From: Alphaproteobacteria bacterium UBA2966
GTDB lineage: Bacteria > Pseudomonadota > Alphaproteobacteria > UBA2966
Reading direction: 5' to 3'
NCBI GenBank assembly: GCA_002348365.1
Contig: DEBC01000085.1
Location: forward strand, 1 to 22,008
Length of the DNA stretch: 22,008 nt
This document shows, one piece after another, positions 16,125-22,008 of this stretch. Made by a program: the position numbers and the translations under genes. Within the stretch, counting starts at the first letter, position 1. Every line of letters begins with the position of its first letter. Under the pieces are notes generated by a model. That model saw nothing but the letters and a program-made list of their open reading frames with translations, did no database searches and was not told the origin of the DNA.

Positions 16125-17204
16125 ATGGCTAGTCGAACAGAGCTGTTCTCTGGCGTCGAGGGGGTTCGGCCCGGTTACGAGTTCGATGTCGAAGGACTCG
16201 AACAATTTATGAAGGCGCATATCGACGGCTTCGTCGGGCCCATCTCGGTCAATCAGTTCAAGGGCGGTCAATCCAATCCCACGTACCGGATCGACACCGG
16301 TGATGCCTCTTTCACCTTGCGCCGCAAACCTCCGGGCAAACTGCTGCCCACCGCCCACGCCGTGGACCGGGAGTACAAGGTCATTTCGGCATTGCAGGAT
16401 ACAGGGGTCCCCGTTCCCAAGTCCTACGCGTTATGCGAAGACGACGCAGTGATCGGCACACCGTTCTACATCATGGAATTTGTCGAGGGCCGTGTCCTCT
16501 GGGAACCACAACTACCGGGCATGGCTTCCGGGGAACGTTCAGACATCTACGATGCCATGAACTCCGTTATTGCGCGCCTGCATGGCGTGGATGTAGAGGC
16601 GGTCGGTCTATCGGAATTCGGACGGCCCGGCAGTTTTGTGGCACGGCAAATTCGGCGCTGGTCCAGGCAATATCTCGAGAGCGGCGAAGAACCGATCGAA
16701 GAACTCAATCGGCTTTGCGAATGGCTACCCGAAAACCTTCCCGATCGCGATGAGACCACCGTCGTCCACGGTGATTATCGAATAGACAACATGATTTTCT
16801 ATTCTCATGAGGCACGGGTGGTTGCCGTCCTGGATTGGGAACTCTCTACCTTGGGCGATCCAGTCGGCGACTTCGCATACCACGTCATGCAGTGGCGCTT
16901 GCCGCCTCACATCTTCCATGGTCTCCGCGGAGTAGATCTGGAGTCTCTCGGCATCCCTTCGGAAGAGGATTACGTGTCGGCATACTGCGAACGCACAGGT
17001 CGCGACGAAATCCCGCACTGGGATTTCTATATGGCCTACTGCATGTTCCGGTTGTCAGCAATCCTGCACGGCATTCTGGTCCGCGTCCGGCAAGGTACCG
17101 CTGCCAGCGCCCACGGTACAGAAATGGGGGAACTCGCACGGCCCATAGCGGAGTTAGCCTGGCAGCAAGTTGAAATGATCGAGGGCCGCGGCCATGAAGT
17201 TTAG
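16125..17204 (+). CDS. APH-family phosphotransferase, ACAD10/11 kinase-domain type
   Basis: A 359-residue kinase-like protein of the aminoglycoside phosphotransferase superfamily, of the branch corresponding to the N-terminal kinase domain of animal ACAD10 and ACAD11. Features in order: ISVNQFKGGQSNPTYRI (nucleotide loop region), FTLRRKPPGKLLPTAHAVDREY (Lys/Arg and Glu of the ATP site), PFYIMEFVEGRV (hinge), VVHGDYRIDNMIF (catalytic loop with Asp) and VLDWELSTLGDPVGDFAYH (metal-binding Asp). In bacteria such kinases (for example LvaA of the levulinate pathway) phosphorylate 4-hydroxyacyl-CoA for removal by an acyl-CoA dehydrogenase partner; such a partner is encoded at 17978-19192 on the opposite strand. 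Antibiotic resistance is unlikely. ATG 16125 follows the purD stop by five nt. Confidence 0.85.
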   Translation: MASRTELFSGVEGVRPGYEFDVEGLEQFMKAHIDGFVGPISVNQFKGGQSNPTYRIDTGDASFTLRRKPPGKLLPTAHAVDREYKVISALQDTGVPVPKSYALCEDDAVIGTPFYIMEFVEGRVLWEPQLPGMASGERSDIYDAMNSVIARLHGVDVEAVGLSEFGRPGSFVARQIRRWSRQYLESGEEPIEELNRLCEWLPENLPDRDETTVVHGDYRIDNMIFYSHEARVVAVLDWELSTLGDPVGDFAYHVMQWRLPPHIFHGLRGVDLESLGIPSEEDYVSAYCERTGRDEIPHWDFYMAYCMFRLSAILHGILVRVRQGTAASAHGTEMGELARPIAELAWQQVEMIEGRGHEV

Positions 17205-17244
17205 GGCGGAGAACTAAACCCCGACCGGCCTTGAAATTCGAGCC

Positions 17245-17955
17245 CTACGGGCAGGATCTGTTCTGGGGCGGGCAACCACATGGAACCCAGCCCCGAACCC
17301 TGGACTTGGCAAGAGAAATCTGTTCATCGGTCATTGTCATAACGAGAACGTCGCGTTTCTGTGCGGCGACCTTGGAACCCTGTGCCGCACCAATCTCCAG
17401 CCACGTAAGCGCCTCGACCTGGTCCTGATCTACGCCCTGGCCGGTCCCGTACAGGGTCCCGAGAGACACCTGTGCATCGGCGAACCCCCGTTCCACTGCC
17501 TTGCGATACTAGATTGCGGCTTCCGATCCGTCTTGGGGCACACCCTTCCCAGTCTCATGCATCACGCCGAAATTAAATTGGGCGGCGGGGTGACCTGCCG
17601 CAGCGGCCTTGCCGAACCACACTGCCGCCTCTGCGTCATTCTGCGGCACGGTGCCTCCGCGGCTATAAACAATTCCCAGATTCAGCTGCGCACCCACGCG
17701 CTCTTGCAGCGCGGCCTTACGAAACCAATGCATTGCAAGAAAATCGTCCCGACCCACGCCATTGCCTTGGGCATACATCACACCGACGTTGTACTGAGCA
17801 TTGGCGTCACCGCCCTCGGCGAGCGGCACGAGATTCTCCAGCACGGTGGCAAAATCGCCCCTCTTGTAGGCAGCGTTCGCCTTCTTCCAACCCGCATGCG
17901 CCGGATGGGCTGCAATCATCGCCAGCACGGCAAGTGAAACGAACCGCACCAGCAT
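17245..17955 (-). pseudogene. Sel1-repeat (TPR-like) exported protein with an in-frame amber stop
   Basis: Would be a 236-residue periplasmic helical-repeat protein of the Sel1 family, which usually mediates protein-protein contacts. It starts at ATG 17955 with GGAG eight bases upstream and a signal peptide (MLVRFVSLAVLAMIAAHPAHA). About four Sel1 repeats follow, with the motifs NAQYNVGVMYAQGNGVGRDD, GAQLNLGIVYSRGG, AAQFNFGVMHETGKGVPQD and DAQVSLGTLYGTGQGVDQDQ. A TAG codon at 17509-17511 interrupts the third repeat after GSEAAI, and the same frame continues with YRKAVERGF and a normal fourth repeat to TAG at 17245. The missing residue should be Trp (TGG), as in the repeat consensus AxxWYRKA. 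The upstream 148 residues could still be secreted as a shorter protein. It begins 22 nt after the acyl-CoA dehydrogenase gene, in the same orientation. Confidence 0.82.
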
Positions 17956-17977
17956 CAAGCTTTCTCCAGACGAGTTG

Positions 17978-19192
17978 CTAGTTGTATTGCCGCAGCTCGA
18001 GGCGAGCGACCTGATCGGTGTGAACTTCATCGGGTCCATCAGCGAGGCGCAGTGTACGCGCCCAGGAATAGGACCACGCCATGTGGAAATCATCCGAAAT
18101 TCCACCACCGCCGTGGATTTGCATCGCTCGATCGATTACCCGGCAGGCCATCTGTGGCGCGACCACCTTGATCATGCCGATCTCCTTGCGCGCTTCCTTG
18201 GACCCCACCGTATCCATGCGCCATGCCGCATGAAGCGTGAGCAAACGGGCCTGATCAATCTCCATACGTGATTCGGCGATTTGCTGCTTCACGACACCCT
18301 GCTCGGCAATCGGCTTACCAAAGGCGACGCGCTCCCTGGCACGACGGCAAGCAGCTTCAAGCGCTCGTTCCGCCTGACCGATGGTGCGCATACAGTGATG
18401 AATGCGTCCCGGTCCCAAACGGCCCTGCGCGATCTCAAATCCACGTCCTTCGCCGAGCAACATATTGGATGCCGGAACACGCACGTCAGTCAGCCCCACC
18501 TCGCAGTGACCGTGCGGAGCATCGTCGTAGCCAAAAATGGTCAGCGGCCGGATGACTTCGACGCCAGGCGCATCCATCGGAACGATGATGATGGCGTGTT
18601 GCTTGTGCCGTTCACCGTCGGGATTCGATTTTCCCATGACCAGCAGGAGCTTGCACCGCGGATCGCCGACACCGCTGATCCACCACTTGCGCCCATTGAT
18701 GACGTACTCGTCTCCCTCCGGAAGGATCGTGGTCTGTAGATTTGTGGGGTCGGACGACGCCACCGCCGGTTCAGTCATGGCAATCGCCGACCGGATCTTC
18801 CCTTCCAACAATGGCAGCGCCCACTCCTTCTTCTGTTCTTCCGTCCCGAAACGCAGAAGGGTTTCCATATTGCCGGTGTCCGGTGCCGAGCAATTGAATA
18901 CCTCCGGAGCGATATGCGACCGGCCCATGATTTCGCAGAGAGGTGCGTATTCAAGAATTTTCAACTTCTCGCCATGCCCTTCGTAGGCGATATCTTCGGG
19001 CAACCAGAGGTTCCACAAACCCTCAGCGCGAGCCTTCTCCTTGAGTTCTTCGATGATCGGCGCGGACTGCCACCGGTCCCCCTCGGAAACCTGCTCGTGG
19101 AACACGGCCTCGTTGGGATAGATGTGCTGCTCCATGAACGCCAGTAGGTGTTCCCGGAGCTCCTGGGTGCGCGGAGAGAATTCGAAATCCAT
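17978..19192 (-). CDS. Acyl-CoA dehydrogenase, ACAD10/11 type
   Basis: FAD flavoenzyme of 404 residues that desaturates acyl-CoA at the alpha-beta carbons and passes electrons to ETF. The N-terminal helical domain starts MDFEFSPRTQELREHLLAF. FAD and substrate motifs are AIAMTEPAVASSDPTNLQT, YVINGRKWWISGVGDPRCK, GRLGPGRIHHCMRTIGQAERAL and, near the end, QIHGGGGISDDFHMAWSYSWARTLRLADGPDEVH. The DGPDEVH ending and WWISGVGDPRC are characteristic of the ACAD10/11-like branch, whose animal members are fused to an APH-type kinase like the one at 16125-17204. I infer a role in breakdown of hydroxylated or branched fatty acids. ATG 19192 has AGGCAGGA just upstream. It lies between tadA (67-nt gap) and the Sel1 gene (22-nt gap) on the same strand. 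Confidence 0.92.
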   Translation of the reverse strand: MDFEFSPRTQELREHLLAFMEQHIYPNEAVFHEQVSEGDRWQSAPIIEELKEKARAEGLWNLWLPEDIAYEGHGEKLKILEYAPLCEIMGRSHIAPEVFNCSAPDTGNMETLLRFGTEEQKKEWALPLLEGKIRSAIAMTEPAVASSDPTNLQTTILPEGDEYVINGRKWWISGVGDPRCKLLLVMGKSNPDGERHKQHAIIIVPMDAPGVEVIRPLTIFGYDDAPHGHCEVGLTDVRVPASNMLLGEGRGFEIAQGRLGPGRIHHCMRTIGQAERALEAACRRARERVAFGKPIAEQGVVKQQIAESRMEIDQARLLTLHAAWRMDTVGSKEARKEIGMIKVVAPQMACRVIDRAMQIHGGGGISDDFHMAWSYSWARTLRLADGPDEVHTDQVARLELRQYN

Positions 19193-19259
19193 GTGTCCTG
19201 CCTGTCGTCAATGGAAGATGAAGAGGCGGCGCGCGATTTGAGCGCCGGATTCCGGGACT

Positions 19260-19718
19260 CTAACGTCTGTCCCTGAAAAAGTCCCATAACAGTGCCGAAG
19301 CCTGAGATTCGTCGATACCGCCATAGACGTCCGGTCGATGGTGGCATGTCGATTGGGCAAAAAGGCGAGGCCCATTCTCCACTCCACCACCTTTCGTATC
19401 GGCGGCGCCGAAGTACAGACGCCTAATTCGAGCGAAAGAAATAGCCTGCGCGCACATCGGACACGGCTCCAACGTTACATACAGGTCAAGCCCCCCCAGG
19501 CGCTCGCTGCCAACCGCGCGGGCTGCCTCCTGGATCGCCAGCATCTCAGCGTGAGCCGTAGGATCGTGGCGTTCAACGATCCGGTTGCCTGCCGTGGCGA
19601 TCACGTCATTGGTTGTCGGGTCGACGATTACGGCGCCAACAGGCACCTCTCCCCGTTGAGACGCTTCCTCAGCCTCTTCCAAGGCGAGACGCATATAGCT
19701 GATCGGTTCCTCAGGCAT
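19260..19718 (-). CDS. tadA: tRNA adenosine(34) deaminase
   Basis: Converts adenosine to inosine at the wobble position of tRNA-Arg(ACG). The 152-residue protein is a single cytidine/deoxycytidylate deaminase-like domain: GEVPVGAVIVD (residues 23-33), AHAEM with zinc ligand His56 and catalytic Glu58, and EPCPMCAQAI with zinc ligands Cys86 and Cys89. The later part (RIRRLYFGAADTKGGGVENGP, then LLWDFFRDRR) is also typical of TadA. ATG 19718 is chosen because it has AGGA nine bases upstream; the open frame further upstream runs into the divergent amidotransferase gene and has no homology. A 111-bp gap separates the two divergent genes, in which I see no clear promoter. Confidence 0.93.
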   Translation of the reverse strand: MPEEPISYMRLALEEAEEASQRGEVPVGAVIVDPTTNDVIATAGNRIVERHDPTAHAEMLAIQEAARAVGSERLGGLDLYVTLEPCPMCAQAISFARIRRLYFGAADTKGGGVENGPRLFAQSTCHHRPDVYGGIDESQASALLWDFFRDRR

Positions 19719-19835
19719 GATCACGAGTCCTGAATTGAGCGGGTAACGACGAAGCCTTCTTGCTTCACCAATCTCGAATTTGTGGAATATCACATTGTCG
19801 GCGGTCTCTCCCCCACATAGATTGATGGAATGACA

Positions 19836-20543
19836 ATGCCCACGATCGGCTTGACACTCGATTCCGAGGAACCGGGCGGCTACTCGAACCAACCCTGGTA
19901 CGCGGTACGGCAGAACTATTGTGCAACCGTCGATCAGGCCGGTGGGTTGCCTTTGTTGTTGCCGCATGCGAGCGATCGTGCGGCAGCCTATCTGGATGCC
20001 ATAGACGGATTGATCGTCACCGGCGGTCATTTCGACGTCGACCCGTTGCTGTTCGGGGATTCAAAGCGACACGAAACCGTCAAGTTGAAAGAAGGGCGTA
20101 CCGACTTCGAGCTCGCGATTACGCGCGGAGCTTTGGAGAGAGACATGCCGATCCTGGGTATCTGCGGCGGCCAGCAACTTCTGCATGTGGCACTCGGGGG
20201 GACGCTCATCCAGCATATTCCGGATGAGGTGGAGGGCGCGCTGGCGCACGAGCAGCCCAATCCGCGCACCGAGCCAGGCCATACCGTTCGAGTTGAGCGG
20301 GGTACCTTGCTCCATCGTATCGTCGATACCGAAGAGCTGGACGTGAACAGCGCCCATCATCAGGCGGCAAAAGACTCTCCCAACGGCATCGTGATTAATG
20401 CCGTCGCACCTGACGGAGTCATCGAAGGGATTGAAGCACCCGAATACGGCTTTTGCCTCGGTGTGCAATGGCATCCCGAGTACGAGATCAGCTCCGGGGA
20501 CAGCAGGATCTTCCAGGCGTTCGTGGCAGCCTGCAGAACCTGA
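19836..20543 (+). CDS. Class I glutamine amidotransferase, gamma-glutamyl-GABA hydrolase (PuuD-like) family
   Basis: A stand-alone class I glutaminase-fold hydrolase of the peptidase C26/PuuD family, about 235 residues. Members cleave gamma-glutamyl bonds, for example gamma-glutamyl-GABA in putrescine breakdown, but no polyamine genes lie nearby, so the substrate is open. The nucleophile sits in ILGICGGQQLLHVALGG (Cys112 counted from ATG 19830), the partner His and Glu in GVQWHPEYE (215 and 217). LIVTGGHFDVDP and VNSAHHQA are also family motifs. Two ATGs are possible, 19830 and 19836; 19836 is preferred because GGA lies six bases upstream and MPTIGLTLD matches family N-termini. Its stop is two bases before the rluB-type start. 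Confidence 0.88.
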   Translation: MPTIGLTLDSEEPGGYSNQPWYAVRQNYCATVDQAGGLPLLLPHASDRAAAYLDAIDGLIVTGGHFDVDPLLFGDSKRHETVKLKEGRTDFELAITRGALERDMPILGICGGQQLLHVALGGTLIQHIPDEVEGALAHEQPNPRTEPGHTVRVERGTLLHRIVDTEELDVNSAHHQAAKDSPNGIVINAVAPDGVIEGIEAPEYGFCLGVQWHPEYEISSGDSRIFQAFVAACRT

Positions 20544-20545
20544 CA

Positions 20546-21289
20546 ATGGGCGAACCAGACAAGGAACGGGTCGCCAAGCGTCTGTCGATGGCCGGAGTGT
20601 GTTCTCGACGCGAGGCCGAAAGATGGATTGCCGACGGCCGCGTCGCGGTCGACGGTGTCGTTCTCACGACGCCGGCCTTCACGGTCACAACCGACAATGC
20701 CATTACCGTGGACGGAAAGCCGATCCCCGGTGAAACCAGCCTTCGCATGTGGCGATTCCACAAGCGCAGAGGACTCATCACGACCCATCGCGACCCCCAG
20801 GGCCGGCCCACCGTCTTTGATTCCCTGCCTAAGAACATGCCCCGGGTCGTCTCGGTCGGCCGGCTCGATATGAACAGTGAAGGATTGCTGTTATTGACCA
20901 CGCAGGGCCGAATGGCCCGCCAGCTGGAACTGCCGTCCACCGGTTGGATTCGGCGTTATCGGGTCCGCGTGTTCGGCCGCCCCGAAGCCGAACAATTAGC
21001 GACCCTTTCGAAAGGCGTCACTGTCGGCGGCGTCCGGTACGGTCCGGTGACCGCCAAGATCGACAATGCACAGGGTGCGAACGCGTGGCTCACAGTGGCA
21101 CTTTCGGAAGGCAAGAATCGAGAGATCCGACGCCTGATGGAGCACTTGGGATTCAAAGTCAACCGACTGATCCGCACCTCCTTCGGTCCTTTCCAGCTCG
21201 GCCAACTCAAGCCCGGCGACATTCGTGAGGTGCCCGGCAAGGTCATCAAAGAACAGCTCGGCAGAATGCAGGCGCAGGCCAGCACATAG
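20546..21289 (+). CDS. rRNA pseudouridine synthase, RluB/RsuA family
   Basis: Isomerises a uridine to pseudouridine in rRNA; the family covers RluB and RluE/F (23S) and RsuA (16S), and the length (247 residues) and S4 domain fit RluB best. The S4 RNA-binding domain is at residues 8-60 (RVAKRLSMAGVCSRREAERW, then GRVAVDG). The catalytic domain has VVSVGRLDMNSEGLLLLTT with catalytic Asp108, then WIRRYRVRVFG and the C-terminal SEGKNREIRRLMEHLGFKVNRLIRTSFGPF. ATG 20546 follows the amidotransferase stop by two nt, and rsmD follows after 10 nt, so the three are probably one transcript. A longer frame into the upstream gene was rejected since S4 homology starts near the chosen ATG. Confidence 0.92.
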   Translation: MGEPDKERVAKRLSMAGVCSRREAERWIADGRVAVDGVVLTTPAFTVTTDNAITVDGKPIPGETSLRMWRFHKRRGLITTHRDPQGRPTVFDSLPKNMPRVVSVGRLDMNSEGLLLLTTQGRMARQLELPSTGWIRRYRVRVFGRPEAEQLATLSKGVTVGGVRYGPVTAKIDNAQGANAWLTVALSEGKNREIRRLMEHLGFKVNRLIRTSFGPFQLGQLKPGDIREVPGKVIKEQLGRMQAQAST

Positions 21290-21299
21290 CCTATCGGCG

Positions 21300-21890
21300 A
21301 TGCGGATTGTCGGAGGAAAATTTCGAGGCAGACGGCTGGCAACACCGCGCGGGCGAGCTATTCGGCCGACGTCCGACCGCGTCCGTGAAGCGCTCTTCGA
21401 CATCCTGCAACACGGCACCCGCGCAAACCTCGGACTGGTTCTGCCACAGGAGACTATGGTGCTCGACGTATTCGCAGGAACGGGGGCACTTGGACTCGAG
21501 GCTTTGTCACGTGGCGCAGCTCATGTCACGTTCATTGAGAAGGACCCTGCTGCCTGCCGGGTGATCGAACAGAATGTGCAGGCTCTGAACGTCACGGCGC
21601 ATGTAACCCTGCTGCGCCGAAACGCTGTGCGCCCGGCCCAACCCCCCAAGGGTGCGGGAACGGCGGACATACTGTTTCTCGATCCGCCATACCGGTCGGA
21701 TATGGCCGCACCCACGCTCCAGGCCCTTCGTGCACGCGGTTGGGTTTCGAGGGCCGCTCTCTCAGTCGTCGAGATTGCGAGCAATGAGACATTTGAGCCT
21801 CCTCGCGGTTTCGTCAGTGCGGACGAGCGGCGCTATGGAGACACGACACTGGTGTTTCTGCGATCGGAAGGAACCGAGGAGCAGACCTGA
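21300..21890 (+). CDS. rsmD: 16S rRNA (guanine(966)-N2)-methyltransferase
   Basis: Methylates G966 of 16S rRNA in the 30S subunit using SAM. The 196-residue protein starts with the family signature MRIVGGKFRGRRLATPRG, followed by IRPTSDRVREALFDIL (21-36). The SAM-binding motif is VLDVFAGTGALGLEALSRGA (54-73), with FIEKD at 78-82, and the catalytic motif is LFLDPPY ending at residue 131. ATG 21300 is chosen because homology starts exactly there. It lies 10 nt after the pseudouridine synthase stop and converges on mutL with three bases between the stops. Confidence 0.95.
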   Translation: MRIVGGKFRGRRLATPRGRAIRPTSDRVREALFDILQHGTRANLGLVLPQETMVLDVFAGTGALGLEALSRGAAHVTFIEKDPAACRVIEQNVQALNVTAHVTLLRRNAVRPAQPPKGAGTADILFLDPPYRSDMAAPTLQALRARGWVSRAALSVVEIASNETFEPPRGFVSADERRYGDTTLVFLRSEGTEEQT

Positions 21891-21893
21891 TAT

Positions 21894-22008
21894 TCAGCGT
21901 CGACCAAACAGGCGTTCGATGTCAGCAAGCTTGAGCTCGATGTATGTCGGTCGACCGTGATTGCATTGTCCGGAGTGGGGCGTTACCTCCATCTCGCGAA
22001 GCAACGCG
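21894..22008 (-). CDS. mutL: DNA mismatch repair protein MutL, C-terminal end only
   Basis: The minus strand from the window edge reads ALLREMEVTPHSGQCNHGRP, followed by TYIELKLADIERLFGRR and TGA at 21894-21896. This matches the C-terminus of MutL, where NHGRPT and a terminal LxxIERLFGR are strongly conserved. About 38 codons are present; the rest lies beyond base 22008. In the endonuclease-type MutL family, the Cys and His of the CNHGRP motif belong to the C-terminal metal site; whether this protein has the rest of that site cannot be seen. Confidence 0.9.
   Translation of the reverse strand, partial: ALLREMEVTPHSGQCNHGRPTYIELKLADIERLFGRR

Noticed and set aside
16125..17204. Antibiotic (aminoglycoside) resistance gene
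   Set aside because: The protein has the general APH fold motifs, but its sequence type and the ACAD10/11-like dehydrogenase nearby point to a metabolic kinase.

Overview
The window reads as a densely packed chromosomal segment of an alphaproteobacterium, with moderately high GC. The support is the gene order: pmbA and a cysQ-like phosphatase, then an MsbA-type ABC exporter, a DUF374 acyltransferase, waaA, lpxK and an LpxL-family acyltransferase, next to the block xseA, DUF2093, M23 peptidase. This arrangement is typical of Alphaproteobacteria. The order or genus cannot be fixed from this stretch. No rRNA, tRNA, CRISPR array, IS element or phage gene was seen.

Layout. (1) 1-2441: the 3' part of ubiD, one base overlapping a membrane-anchored class III nucleotide cyclase gene that carries two compensating frameshifts. 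(2) 2484-4624: pmbA/tldE and a cysQ-like phosphatase, overlapping by 4 nt. (3) 4870-6141: a second, intact and soluble class III cyclase. (4) 6294-12151: a lipid A/Kdo assembly run on the + strand (ABC exporter, DUF374 acyltransferase, waaA, lpxK, LpxL-family acyltransferase) with overlapping or closely spaced genes and several non-ATG starts. (5) 12188-14693, minus strand: xseA, DUF2093, M23 peptidase. (6) 14845-17204, plus strand: purD and an APH-like kinase. (7) 17245-19718, minus strand: tadA, an ACAD10/11-type acyl-CoA dehydrogenase, and a Sel1-repeat gene with an in-frame amber stop. (8) 19836-21890, plus strand: class I glutamine amidotransferase, RluB-type pseudouridine synthase, rsmD. 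(9) 21894 to the end: the C-terminus of mutL on the minus strand.

How the genes work together. Region 4 builds the inner membrane lipid A-Kdo precursor: LpxK adds the 4'-phosphate, WaaA adds Kdo, acyltransferases add acyl chains, and the ABC protein probably flips the product. The APH-like kinase and the acyl-CoA dehydrogenase correspond to the two halves of animal ACAD10/ACAD11 and probably act together on hydroxylated fatty acids. tadA, rluB and rsmD modify tRNA or rRNA.

Most of the window is ordinary core genome. I do not see a clearly new system. The points worth a second look are: the disrupted accessory genes (cyclase 1, Sel1) among intact core genes; the second cyclase upstream of the lipid A genes with Lys-to-Arg at the base-recognition position; the split ACAD11-like pair; a possible His-to-Asp change at a zinc ligand in the M23 peptidase; and a short reading frame ending exactly at the purD start.
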